Shown: one piece after another, positions 35,306-44,132 of the stretch
How the letters are laid out: every line of letters begins with the position of its first letter
Position numbering within the stretch: the first letter of the stretch is position 1
NCBI RefSeq assembly: GCF_024345395.1
Contig: NZ_JAGQBA010000004.1
Location: 124,001-188,000, forward strand
From: Cyanobium sp. Tous-M-B4
GTDB lineage: Bacteria > Cyanobacteriota > Cyanobacteriia > PCC-6307 > Cyanobiaceae
Direction: 5' to 3'
DNA length: 64,000 bases
Made by a program: the position numbers and the translations under genes
Notes under the pieces: model-generated
Databases searched by the model: none
The model's input: only the letters and a program-made list of their open reading frames with translations
What the model was told of the DNA's origin: nothing

Positions 35306-37042
35306 ATGCCCGAAGTCAAGCCGGCCGCCTCCAAATTTGAGCAGCTCAAGGCCAGTAGTGGCCACCTGAAAGAGCCCTTGCTGACGGAGCTCGGCAACGA
35401 CTCCCTCAATTTCACCGAAGCTGCTGTCCAGATCCTGAAGTTTCACGGCAGCTACCAGCAGGACAACCGCGAAAACCGGCGCAAGGGCGCTGAAAAGGAC
35501 TGGCAGATGATGCTGCGGTTGCGCAATCCCGGTGGCCGGGTCCCTGGCTCCCTCTATCTGGCCATAGACGAGCTTGCCGACCGGCTAGGTAACGGCAGCC
35601 TGCGGGTTACTACTCGCCAGGCATTTCAAATGCATGGCGTCAGAAAGGAGAACCTCAAAGAGGTGATTGGCACGATCGTGCGCGAGCTGGGCTCGACCCT
35701 TTCGGCCTGTGGCGATATCAACCGCAATGTGATGGCCCCGGCAGCCCCATTTGAAAAGGGGGCTTACCCGGCAGCCCGCAAGCTTGCCGATGACATCGCT
35801 GATTTGCTTGCCCCCCAGGCGGCTGAGGGTTCCTACCTCGACCTCTGGGTTGACGGTGAACTCAGCTACAGGATCAAGCCCAGCCCGGCGGTTGCCAAAA
35901 TCAAAGCGCTGCAGCAGCAGGGTGCTGTCTTCAGCGGTGATGAGGCCGAACCGCTCTATGGCAGCACCTACCTGCCCCGAAAATTCAAGGTTGCCGTCAC
36001 CGTTCCCGGCGACAACTCGGTGGACCTTCTGACCCAGGACATCGGCTTGGTGCTGTTCTGTGACCCCCAAGGCAGCCCCCTCGGCTGCAACGTTTACGTA
36101 GGTGGTGGCATGGGCCGCACCCACAACAAGGAGGAGACCTTCGCTCGTACAGCAGACCGCCTCGGCTATGTGGCCTATGGGCACGTGCTGGAACTACTTC
36201 AGGCGATCGTGGCCCTACAGCGGGACCATGGCGACCGGGAGCAACGGCGCCATGCCCGAATGAAGTATCTGATCCATGACCGGGGTGTCAATTGGTTTCG
36301 TCAGGAGCTCCAGGAGCGCTACTTCGCCCACCCGATCAAGGCGATGCGGCTAGAGCCAAAAACCAAACTCGAGGATTACCTCGGCTGGCATCGCCAGAGC
36401 CGTGGCCTCTGGTTTGTGGGCCTGCCGGTGCTGTGCGGACGCCTTTCCGGTGAGCTCAAGAGTGGTTTACGTCAACTGGTCGATACCTACAAGCTTGAGG
36501 TGCGACTCACCCCCAACCAGGATCTGCTGCTCTGCAACATCGGCACCGCCCAGCGCTCCACCATCCGCGCTGCCCTCTCAGGGCTTGGTATGGACGCACC
36601 GGAAGCACCTGCACCGCTCCAGCGCCACGCTCTGGCCTGTCCTGCCCTGCCCCTATGTGGTCTTGCTGTTACGGAAGCTGAGCGCATCCTGCCAAGCGTG
36701 CTGGAGCGGCTGGAAGCCCAACTGCAGCGCCTGGAGATTTCCCGATCGGTGCTAGTGCGTATCACCGGCTGCCCCAACGGCTGCGCCCGTCCCTACATGG
36801 CTGAGATCGGCCTGGTTGGCAGTGGTGTCGACCAATATCAGTTGTGGTTGGGGGGCACCCCCAACCTCAGCCGATTAGCGGAGCCCTACCTAGAGAAGAT
36901 GCCGTTGGAGGATCTAGAAACCACTCTCGAACCGCTGCTGAAGGCTTGGCAGAGTGCCGGTGGCCGCCGCAGTTTTGGCGATTTTGTCGTCAAGAGTGGC
37001 CGTGACTCTGTGCAGCAAATGCTGGAAGCAGGGGCTGGGTGA
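35306..37042 (+). CDS. sir: Ferredoxin-dependent sulfite reductase
   Basis: A 578-residue sirohaem/iron-sulfur enzyme. The cluster ligands are visible as ACPALPLCGLAV (C-x5-C) and RITGCPNGCARPY (C-x3-C). The repeated domain includes RVTTRQAFQMHGV and LRLTPNQDLLL-type stretches. It lacks an NADPH flavoprotein arm, so ferredoxin is the electron donor, as in other cyanobacteria. It reduces sulfite to sulfide for cysteine synthesis. It stands alone on this strand, divergent from glyS. Nitrite reductase is a paralogue, but the N-terminal SKFEQLKASSGHL fits Sir. Confidence 0.95.
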   Translation: MPEVKPAASKFEQLKASSGHLKEPLLTELGNDSLNFTEAAVQILKFHGSYQQDNRENRRKGAEKDWQMMLRLRNPGGRVPGSLYLAIDELADRLGNGSLRVTTRQAFQMHGVRKENLKEVIGTIVRELGSTLSACGDINRNVMAPAAPFEKGAYPAARKLADDIADLLAPQAAEGSYLDLWVDGELSYRIKPSPAVAKIKALQQQGAVFSGDEAEPLYGSTYLPRKFKVAVTVPGDNSVDLLTQDIGLVLFCDPQGSPLGCNVYVGGGMGRTHNKEETFARTADRLGYVAYGHVLELLQAIVALQRDHGDREQRRHARMKYLIHDRGVNWFRQELQERYFAHPIKAMRLEPKTKLEDYLGWHRQSRGLWFVGLPVLCGRLSGELKSGLRQLVDTYKLEVRLTPNQDLLLCNIGTAQRSTIRAALSGLGMDAPEAPAPLQRHALACPALPLCGLAVTEAERILPSVLERLEAQLQRLEISRSVLVRITGCPNGCARPYMAEIGLVGSGVDQYQLWLGGTPNLSRLAEPYLEKMPLEDLETTLEPLLKAWQSAGGRRSFGDFVVKSGRDSVQQMLEAGAG

Positions 37043-37067
37043 GCTGGGCCGGCATGCCTACGCCAGA

Positions 37068-37790
37068 TCAGCTGAGCCGGGAACTGGCTGAATCCCCTAC
37101 TCGTCCATAACAGGCCTCCCTGGCGCTGCTACGCCAGGCCCAGAGCTGATCACCCCAGCTGAAGTGCCACCATTCATTGGGGTGCTGCTCAAAACCTGCT
37201 CCAGCCATCACCTTGGCCAGCAACTGGCGCCGCTGGTGCCAGACAGCAGCAGGGCTGCAGGAATCAGCCAAGGCGGCAGCTTGATGAAATAAGGGTTCGG
37301 AAACCCTGCCAATTGCATCGATCTCTCCCCCCATCGCCAGGGCCTCGCCGCCAGCATCAGCCAGGGTGAGATCCACGGCACCTCCGGTGCTATGGGGTGG
37401 CGGTGTGGCCGGATCATCGCTGGGAGGGGCCCAGAAGCGGCCCACGGCAGCCTCTGCCCGATCTCGTTCTGGGGAGGGATGATCGGGGTTGATGCCGATT
37501 CGGCCGCACTCGGCCACAAGGGAGTGGCGCACCATGAAGCGCTGCACGGCCACGGGCCTCCAGGCATCAAAAATCGCCAATCTCCAGCCAGGCTGCTCCT
37601 TTTGCAGCGCCTGCTGGGCTTGCAGCAGACGGGTGACCACTCCCTGCCGCAACCGAAATGGGGAAGCATTAGGCCCATAGGGGGCACCCAGGGACGCGTA
37701 CGGATGGGGTTCGAGCCGCAGCAAGGCCGTTGGAATTTCCTGCAGCGGCTCATCAACCTCAGCAATCGGAATGGAGTTCCAGGGGCGCAA
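37068..37790 (-). CDS. D-alanyl-D-alanine dipeptidase, VanX-like (M15D)
   Basis: About 240 residues if it starts at TTG 37790 (product MRPWNSIPIAEVDEPL). The frame runs to ATG 37940, but that would overlap the start of the divergent sigma factor gene by 33 bases and adds residues unlike the family. M15D motifs: IFDAWRPVAVQ, PPPHSTGGAVDLTLAD (SxGxAxD zinc site) and EWWHFSWGD. It cleaves D-Ala-D-Ala, probably recycling peptidoglycan fragments rather than giving antibiotic resistance. No clear ribosome binding site is seen at either start. Confidence 0.82.
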   Translation of the reverse strand: MRPWNSIPIAEVDEPLQEIPTALLRLEPHPYASLGAPYGPNASPFRLRQGVVTRLLQAQQALQKEQPGWRLAIFDAWRPVAVQRFMVRHSLVAECGRIGINPDHPSPERDRAEAAVGRFWAPPSDDPATPPPHSTGGAVDLTLADAGGEALAMGGEIDAIGRVSEPLFHQAAALADSCSPAAVWHQRRQLLAKVMAGAGFEQHPNEWWHFSWGDQLWAWRSSAREACYGRVGDSASSRLS

Positions 37791-37907
37791 GGGAGCTGCA
37801 GGCAGGCTTTTCCATTCAAACTTGGCAGCAAAGCCAGAGGTGGCCGGCGGATCAGGGTATCCAGCCCTTAAGGTTTCGAAACTCTGACGATTAACCAGCC
37901 CTCGCCC

Positions 37908-38900
37908 ATGCCCACTCGCTTCGTTTTGAGCGGCGATCACCCCCTAGATGGCAGCCATGGCCGAGATTTGTTGCGCTCCTATATGCGCGACATCAGCAGG
38001 GTGCCGCTGTTGAGCGCCGAGCAGGAGATCACCCTTGGGCGCCAGGTTCAACAACTGGTCGCCCTCGATGAGGTTCGCGAGGAGCTCACCTTGAGGGCTG
38101 GCGGGCTTGCCCCTAATGACCAGCAGCTGGCTGTTGCTGCCGATCTAGAAATAGATGAGCTTCAAGCCACGATCCGGGAGGGTAGGCAGGCCAAGGAAAG
38201 AATGGTGTCTGCGAACCTGCGCTTAGTGGTGTCAATCGCCAAGAACTACACCAACAGCAGCTTTGAGCTGGCAGATCTGATCCAGGAGGGCACGATTGGA
38301 CTGGTGCGAGGCGTTGAAAAATTTGATCCCAGTCGTGGATATAAGTTTTCTACCTACGCCTACTGGTGGATTCGGGAGGGCATCACCCAAGCAATCAAAA
38401 ACAAGAGCCGCACGATTCGCCTACCAGCACCAATCACAGCTGCCCTCAGCAAACTCAAACGCTGCCAGCGGGAGTTGACCCAGCTATTAGGCCGTCCGCC
38501 CAGGCTGCATGAGCTGGCTTCAGCCGCAGGTATGTCTGAATTGGACGTAGAAGAGCTGATGTTTCGAGCTGTGCAGCCACTCAGCTTCGACTACACCACT
38601 CCTGAAGGTGAAGCCATCAATCTGCTTGACAAAGTAGCCTGCGATGGTGTGCAACCAGATCAGCTAGCACTTGAGAATTGCCTTAAGAGTAATATACGAA
38701 AGCTGCTGGATCAGCTGCCTGAACAGGAAGCCCAATTGCTAAAGATGCGTTACGGCATCGACCAGGAGACGGCTTTGAGTTTGTCAGCCGTGGCCCGCGA
38801 ACTTGGCATCACCCGTGATACTGCCCGCGGGCTAGAGCGTCGGGCTGTAGCTTCCATGCGGGATTTATCAGGGCAGGTTTCCGACTACTTATCCGCCTAG
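37908..38900 (+). CDS. Group 2 RNA polymerase sigma factor (RpoD-like)
   Basis: A 330-residue sigma-70. Region 1.2 begins LLRSYMRDISRVPLLSAEQE; region 2 reads VSANLRLVVSIAKNY, ELADLIQEGTIGLVRGVEKFDPSRGYKFSTYAYWWIREGIT; region 4 ends ELGITRDTARGLERRAVASMR. The helix 4.2 reads SLSAVARELGITRDTARGLER. It lacks the long acidic region 1.1 of the primary factor, which places it in group 2 (SigB-E like). It probably serves stress, night or nutrient responses; the exact subtype needs a tree. Confidence 0.95.
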   Translation: MPTRFVLSGDHPLDGSHGRDLLRSYMRDISRVPLLSAEQEITLGRQVQQLVALDEVREELTLRAGGLAPNDQQLAVAADLEIDELQATIREGRQAKERMVSANLRLVVSIAKNYTNSSFELADLIQEGTIGLVRGVEKFDPSRGYKFSTYAYWWIREGITQAIKNKSRTIRLPAPITAALSKLKRCQRELTQLLGRPPRLHELASAAGMSELDVEELMFRAVQPLSFDYTTPEGEAINLLDKVACDGVQPDQLALENCLKSNIRKLLDQLPEQEAQLLKMRYGIDQETALSLSAVARELGITRDTARGLERRAVASMRDLSGQVSDYLSA

Positions 38901-38939
38901 GTAGGCAGCACGCCACCTGATGTTGGGGCGTTTTCGTGC

Positions 38940-38964
38940 TTAGTTAAGCCTGGTTAGTTAAGCC
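38940..38964. repeat. 14-base tandem duplication at the recG stop
   Basis: TTAGTTAAGCC occurs at 38940-38950 and 38954-38964. On the minus strand this reads as the end of recG (CGG-CTT-AAC-TAA) followed by a second copy, GGCTTAACTAA, three bases later. It looks like a local slippage duplication that copied the stop region. Confidence 0.6.
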
Positions 38965-41464
38965 GGGCCGCTTGATCCATCTGGCGGCGACGCTGCTCAG
39001 CTAAAGCATGGGCAAGGCCCTGATGCTGCTTTAATTCAGGATCAGCAGCTGTTATCATGCGGGCGACGTCGCGGGCTTCTTCGAGCACAGTGCCATCCTC
39101 GGTGAGACTCGCTAAGGCCAAATCCGGCAGGCCGCTCTGACGTGTACCCAGCACCTGGCCTGGCCCCCGCAGGCGCAGATCCATTTCGGCTATTTCAAAG
39201 CCATCGCTGGTGCGCACCAGTACCTCCAAGCGCTGGCGGGCCAGCACGTTGTTGCTGTCGTTGATCAATAGGCAGTAGGAGGCGGCAGCTCCCCGCCCCA
39301 CTCGACCCCGCAGCTGGTGCAACTGGGCAAGGCCGAAGCGTTCTGCATGCTCAATCACCATCACGCTGGCCTCAGGCACATCAACGCCCACCTCCACCAC
39401 GGTGGTGCTTACAAGCACCTGGGTTTGCCCACTGGCGAAGGCGCTGATGGCAGCTTGCTTTTCAGCGCTGCTTAACCGGCCATGCAATAGCCCCACCGCT
39501 AAATCCGGAAACTCCTCCTCACTTAGCTGGCGATGCACCTCCACAGCCGAGCGCAGCTCGAGCTTCTCCGACTCCTCCACTAGCGGCAACACCACATAGG
39601 CCCGCTGGCCAAGGGCCACCTGCTCGCGGATCAGCTCATAGCTCAGCTGGCGCTGACTGCTTTTGATCATGCTGGTGCGGATTGGCTGACGTCCTGGAGG
39701 TAATTCGTCGATCTGGCTGACATCCAGATCGCCATGAAGAGACAGAGCCAGAGTGCGAGGAATTGGCGTAGCCGTCATCGTCAGCAGGTGGGGCTGAAGC
39801 CCTTTGGCCAGTAAGCGATTGCGCTGGCGCACCCCGAAGCGGTGCTGTTCATCAACTACAACCAACCCCAGCCGATCGAACTGCACTGGGTCCTCCAGCA
39901 GAGCGTGGGTGCCCACCAGCAGTTGCAGCTGACCGTTGACTAGATCCTGCAGCAGCTGCCGCCGTCGCGGGGCTGGGGTGGAGCCAGTGAGAAGAGCTGA
40001 GGTGACGTGTAGCTGGGGCAGCCACTCCGCCAGCTTGCGGTAGTGCTGTTCGGCCAGCACCTCGGTAGGTGCCATCAGGGCCCCTTGGCAGCCAGCCTCG
40101 ATCGCAGTGAGTAGGGACGCCAGGGCAACCACGGTTTTGCCACTGCCCACATCCCCTTGCACCAAGCGGGCCATGGGCTGGGGGCGGGCCAGATCGGCGC
40201 GGATCTCAGCCAGCACCCTTTGCTGGGCACCGGTAAGACCAAAGGGCAAGATGGACAAAAATTGCTGCACTAGGCCCTCGCCCCCCGGTGGCAAGGCCAG
40301 GGGTGGGGCTGGTCTCTGGCTCAGTTGGCGGCGCCGTTGGGCCAGGCCCAACTGCAGCAGCAAAAACTCATCAAACACCAGGCGGCGGCGGCTTGCCTGC
40401 AGCTGCTCCTGGCTGCTGGGCCCATGGATCTGGGTAAGCGCTTCAGAGCGGCCCATCAGCTTCTGGCTGCGACGCAGGGCCTCAGGCAGGGGATCGGGCC
40501 AGCTACTCACCAAGGGAATCACGGCTTCGACCACCTGGCGCAGCCGGTCTGCACCCAATCCTTCAGTGAGCCCGTAAACAGGCAGGAGCCTGCCAATCGT
40601 TTCGGAGCGCACCGGTGCCTGGGGCGACTCCAACACCTCCATCAACGGATCCTGAAACGCCGGCCCATAGGGGGTTTCCTTGACCAGACCACTGACCGCA
40701 ACAGTGGCTCCAACTGGAAACAGGCGTTGCTGGGATTGCAGCCAACCGGGACTGGAAAAGCGCTGCCCGGCAAAAAAGCGACTCACCTTGATTCGCCCTG
40801 TGCAATCGACTAGGTGAAGTTCGAGAATCGAAAGGTTGGGATTGCGCGGGCTGGCAAAGGCATGGCTGCGGCGCACCGTCGCCACAATCGTGGCGGTGGT
40901 TCCCGGTTTGAGCCCGTTGATCCGCACGAGATTGGCGTAGTCGAGATAGTCACGCGGGTAGTAGTGCACCAGGTCGCGCACCAGCAGTAAGCCGAGCTGG
41001 GCTAAACGGCTGGCGGTCTTGGGGCCAACCCCGCGAACTTCCGAGAGGGGCGTATCGGCGTTGAGGCTGGCTGAATTGGGGGCCTTGCCGGCGACTGTTG
41101 AGTTTGATACCAGCCGCAGCCGGGGTGGTGCCACCGCCAGCACTGGCTGCTGGGCCTGGCGCAGGGCATGCAGCCTTTCCCTAGCCGTTCGCACCAGGCT
41201 CTGGCGCCTGGCTAACTGCAACTCGCCATAGGCCTGAAAACCAGCTGAAAGATCAAGTAAGCGCTGCAGGGGTTCGGCAGGCAGATTCGGCGGCCGCAGC
41301 TGCAATTGCTGCACCACAAAGCTGCTGAAACAGGTTTGACGGCCCTTTAGGTCGATAAATCCCCGGTCGGCTTCCACCTGCAGGGCCTGCTGCAGAGCCC
41401 GCAGCCAGGCTTCTAGTCCGGGCAGCTCGGCAGGCTCTGGGCTGGGTTGATGTCCTGCAGCCAC
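38954..41464 (-). CDS. recG: ATP-dependent DNA helicase RecG
   Basis: An 836-residue superfamily 2 helicase from GTG 41464. An N-terminal extension of about 130 residues precedes the wedge/OB domain (VRGVGPKTASRLAQLGL, YPRDYLDYA). Motif I is RLVQGDVGSGKTVVAL, motif II VVDEQHRFGV, motif III TMTATPIPRTLAL, and VEVGVDVPEASVMVIEHAERFGLAQLHQLRGRVGRG covers the C-terminal motor. RecG rescues stalled forks by reversing them. The start overlaps the upstream unknown gene by 52 bases; no later start keeps the conserved N-terminus, so coupling is likely. Confidence 0.96.
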   Translation of the reverse strand: MAAGHQPSPEPAELPGLEAWLRALQQALQVEADRGFIDLKGRQTCFSSFVVQQLQLRPPNLPAEPLQRLLDLSAGFQAYGELQLARRQSLVRTARERLHALRQAQQPVLAVAPPRLRLVSNSTVAGKAPNSASLNADTPLSEVRGVGPKTASRLAQLGLLLVRDLVHYYPRDYLDYANLVRINGLKPGTTATIVATVRRSHAFASPRNPNLSILELHLVDCTGRIKVSRFFAGQRFSSPGWLQSQQRLFPVGATVAVSGLVKETPYGPAFQDPLMEVLESPQAPVRSETIGRLLPVYGLTEGLGADRLRQVVEAVIPLVSSWPDPLPEALRRSQKLMGRSEALTQIHGPSSQEQLQASRRRLVFDEFLLLQLGLAQRRRQLSQRPAPPLALPPGGEGLVQQFLSILPFGLTGAQQRVLAEIRADLARPQPMARLVQGDVGSGKTVVALASLLTAIEAGCQGALMAPTEVLAEQHYRKLAEWLPQLHVTSALLTGSTPAPRRRQLLQDLVNGQLQLLVGTHALLEDPVQFDRLGLVVVDEQHRFGVRQRNRLLAKGLQPHLLTMTATPIPRTLALSLHGDLDVSQIDELPPGRQPIRTSMIKSSQRQLSYELIREQVALGQRAYVVLPLVEESEKLELRSAVEVHRQLSEEEFPDLAVGLLHGRLSSAEKQAAISAFASGQTQVLVSTTVVEVGVDVPEASVMVIEHAERFGLAQLHQLRGRVGRGAAASYCLLINDSNNVLARQRLEVLVRTSDGFEIAEMDLRLRGPGQVLGTRQSGLPDLALASLTEDGTVLEEARDVARMITAADPELKQHQGLAHALAEQRRRQMDQAARLN

Positions 41465-42552
41465 AGCTGTTCCGCCTCTAACGCCTGAACCCGCCGCCTG
41501 AGACGGCGATAGTGCTGAGCCATTCTGCGCACCTCCTGGCGGTGCTGCTGGATCCGAGTACGACAGGTGTGCAATTTGGGCAGGGAATGCTCCAGGTCAG
41601 CAGGCCGGAGCAGCACCGCTATGGCTACAAGGCGACCGGCTGATGGCTCCGGGCCGAAGGGCAGGGGCAAGCGCAGCAGATTCGCTGGAGCTTCCAGGCT
41701 CTCCAACTGTGCTGTAAGGGCAGCATCAAGCAGGCTGACTGGCAACAGGGTTGTCGTTATCCCCAGCCGCATTAGCTCAACGTTGAGAGCATGGGAGAGA
41801 TTGCGTAGGCGGCGGCTGAGAGCCTGCTCAAAGCCGCCGATCCAGGCGAGCAGCAGCGCAGGGTCTGAAGGTAAGCGCCCCCCTTCCCATGGTGTTGGAG
41901 TCCGGTTGGACGGCTCCACCAACCAATCGCTGAAGGCTTCAGCCATGGCCCGCATCGTCACCTCATGGTCTTGCTGGCCATCTGCCTCTTCCTGCTGCTC
42001 GTCGGCTGCCTCGATCTCCTCCCCTGGGTTATTGCGATCGGGCTCCGCCAGCTCAACCGCGGACCGGAGGGTGAAGCTGGAGTGGTTGAGGAAGTCAGCT
42101 CCAACGGGCAGGGCCATTCCAAGGTTGATTGATCCCCGTGCTGGAGTCTCCTCAGGTTGCTCGAGCTGCTCTGATTGCTCTGATTCAGAGTCGTCTCCTC
42201 CAATGGCCGCCAGCAGCCTGCTGCGCTGGCGGCTGCGTTGCTTGTTGTGTTCGCTGGCTATCTGAGCGGCTAGGTGGGCGGTCTGCTCAACTGTGAGCAT
42301 GCTGCTAGCCCGCTGCACCAGGTTGCGGATGCGCCGATGCAGCACCCGGCGCTTGTTGCTATCCAGATCGCTGTAACGATCAGGATGCACTTGGGTCGCA
42401 ACATGAAAACAAGCCTGTTGAACACTGTTCAACAGGCCGTCTCTAAGCACCTGGAGATAGAGAGCCAAGTGGCGATAGAGCTGGGGGTTGGAGGCCCCCA
42501 GCTGGGATTCCAGATCCTCAAGCTGCTGATGGGCAGCCTCCAATGGGGTCAC
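41413..42552 (-). CDS. Conserved protein of unknown function between tsf and recG
   Basis: A 379-residue protein from GTG 42552, 11 bases after the tsf stop. The first about 115 residues are helical and basic (CFHVATQVHPDRYSDLD, NKRRVLHRRIRNLVQRASSML). A low-complexity acidic linker rich in Glu, Gln and Ser spans about 118-200. A folded part containing WIGGFEQALSRRLRNLSHALNVELM follows, then a C-terminal arginine-rich coiled coil at about 335-368. The VHPDRYSDLD stretch recalls a J-domain HPD motif, but the rest of a J-domain is not evident. Function unknown; it lies in an rpsB-tsf-unknown-recG string. Confidence 0.65.
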   Translation of the reverse strand: MTPLEAAHQQLEDLESQLGASNPQLYRHLALYLQVLRDGLLNSVQQACFHVATQVHPDRYSDLDSNKRRVLHRRIRNLVQRASSMLTVEQTAHLAAQIASEHNKQRSRQRSRLLAAIGGDDSESEQSEQLEQPEETPARGSINLGMALPVGADFLNHSSFTLRSAVELAEPDRNNPGEEIEAADEQQEEADGQQDHEVTMRAMAEAFSDWLVEPSNRTPTPWEGGRLPSDPALLLAWIGGFEQALSRRLRNLSHALNVELMRLGITTTLLPVSLLDAALTAQLESLEAPANLLRLPLPFGPEPSAGRLVAIAVLLRPADLEHSLPKLHTCRTRIQQHRQEVRRMAQHYRRLRRRVQALEAEQLWLQDINPAQSLPSCPD

Positions 42553-42563
42553 TGGCTTGCTGA

Positions 42564-43223
42564 TCAGGCCGTCTGGCTCATGGCTGCCACTTCGGCAGCG
42601 AAATCAGATTTCTCCACCTCAATGCCCTCACCAAGGGTGAAGCGGGTGAAGCGACGCACCTGGATGTTTTCGCCCACCTTGCCGGCCACCTGCTTCACCA
42701 TCTCCGCCACGGTGACAGCGCTGTCTTTGATGAAAGGCTGATCAAGCAGGGCCAGTTCCTTGAGGCGCTTGCCAATTCGGCCCTCAACGATTTTGACCTT
42801 CATCTGCTCGGGTTTGCCCTCGAGATCATCACGACCCATCTCGATGGACTTTTCGCGCTCTGAAACCTCAGCAGGAATCTGATCGATACTTACGTATTCC
42901 ACACCAGGACAGGCAGCGATCTGCATGGCCACATTGCGCAGCAATTCCTGGAAAACGTCGCCACGGGCTACGAAGTCGGTTTCGCAGTTGACCTCAACCA
43001 GCACGCCCACACGAGCGCCGGTGTGGATGTAGCTGCCCACTGCACCTTCAGCGGCGGTGCGTCCAGCCTTTTTCTCAGCGGTCGCAATGCCCTTCTGGCG
43101 CAACCATTCGGTGGCTTTGGTGGCATCGCCACCACATTCGGAGAGCGCCTTCTTGCAATCCATCATTCCTGCGCCGGTTTTATCGCGCAGTTCTTTAACT
43201 AGCTTTGCCGAAATCTCAGCCAT
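42564..43223 (-). CDS. tsf: Elongation factor Ts
   Basis: A 219-residue protein. The N-terminal UBA-like domain and [10 protein letters not shown] motif are diagnostic ([19 protein letters not shown] near residues 9-27; [19 protein letters not shown]). It recycles EF-Tu by GDP release. It is 53 bases after rpsB on the same strand, the normal rpsB-tsf order. The length fits the short cyanobacterial/plastid form. Confidence 0.97.
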   Translation of the reverse strand: MAEISAKLVKELRDKTGAGMMDCKKALSECGGDATKATEWLRQKGIATAEKKAGRTAAEGAVGSYIHTGARVGVLVEVNCETDFVARGDVFQELLRNVAMQIAACPGVEYVSIDQIPAEVSEREKSIEMGRDDLEGKPEQMKVKIVEGRIGKRLKELALLDQPFIKDSAVTVAEMVKQVAGKVGENIQVRRFTRFTLGEGIEVEKSDFAAEVAAMSQTA

Positions 43224-43276
43224 GGGTTGGTATGGGGTACGGGGTACTAATGGTGAAACGATAAGGGGGAAGGGGA

Positions 43277-43990
43277 TCAGCCCTCGTCGTCGCGGCCCTG
43301 ATCTTGAGCTCCGTGGCGGCCTTCGTTGATGGCATCGGCAAGGCGGCCAAGCACCAGCTGCACGGAACGAACGGCGTCGTCGTTGCAGGGGATCGGCACG
43401 TCGCAGAGGTCGGGATCACAGTTGGTGTCGAGCATGGACACCAAGGGAATATCAAGCTTGCGAGCTTCCAGGACAGCGTTGGTTTCACGGCGCTGATCGA
43501 CCAGCACGACTACGTCGGGCAGGCGGCGCATGTTCTTCAAACCACCGAGATACTTCTGCAGGCGCTCAAGTTCACGGCGCAGCACAGCAGCCTCCTTTTT
43601 GGGTCGCATCGCGATGGCGCCCGAACTTTCCATGCGCTCCAGATCCTTGAGCCGATCGATGCGAGCACGCATTGTGGTCCAGTTGGTGAGCATGCCGCCC
43701 AGCCAGCGCTGGTTGACGTAGGAGGCGCCGCAACGGGTGGCCTCAATCGCAATTACTTCAGACGCCTGCTTCTTGGTGCCAACAAACAGAAAGCGCTTGC
43801 CACTGCGGGCCGCGCTGCGGGTCCACTTGTAGGCGTTGTTCATGCAGACGGCGGTCTGCACCAAATCAATGATGTGAACGCCGTTACGCGCGCAGTAGAT
43901 GTAGCGCGACATCTTGGGGTTCCAACGGCGCGTTTGGTGCCCAAAGTGGGCACCCGCCTCCATCATCTCGGCAAGAGTTACAACAGCCAT
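43277..43990 (-). CDS. rpsB: Small ribosomal subunit protein uS2
   Basis: A 237-residue protein from ATG 43990 (product [27 protein letters not shown]); the frame upstream to 44023 is not conserved-looking. Further motifs: [41 protein letters not shown], and [18 protein letters not shown]. It is the S2 protein of the 30S subunit. The 142-base leader before it has no gene and should contain the rpsB-tsf promoter; in other bacteria this operon is autoregulated by S2 through the leader, which I could not confirm here. Confidence 0.97.
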   Translation of the reverse strand: MAVVTLAEMMEAGAHFGHQTRRWNPKMSRYIYCARNGVHIIDLVQTAVCMNNAYKWTRSAARSGKRFLFVGTKKQASEVIAIEATRCGASYVNQRWLGGMLTNWTTMRARIDRLKDLERMESSGAIAMRPKKEAAVLRRELERLQKYLGGLKNMRRLPDVVVLVDQRRETNAVLEARKLDIPLVSMLDTNCDPDLCDVPIPCNDDAVRSVQLVLGRLADAINEGRHGAQDQGRDDEG

Positions 43991-44132
43991 AATTTCGGGT
44001 TGGGGTTTCGGGTTTGCCTCCACCTGCCAGGGATCCAGAACAACCCATACGACCAGAAGGGCCGACGGGCATTGCTGCTCGGATCACCCGAAACACGCAG
44101 GTGTGCGGTGTGATTTGTACTTAGGCACCTTA

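Noticed and set aside
37068-37790. Vancomycin resistance determinant
   Set aside because: Only a lone VanX-like dipeptidase is here; VanHA-type ligase and dehydrogenase genes are absent, so a housekeeping peptidoglycan role is far more likely.
43304-44113. 269-codon open frame on the plus strand
   Set aside because: Antisense to rpsB, a certain gene; long antisense frames are expected at this GC content.
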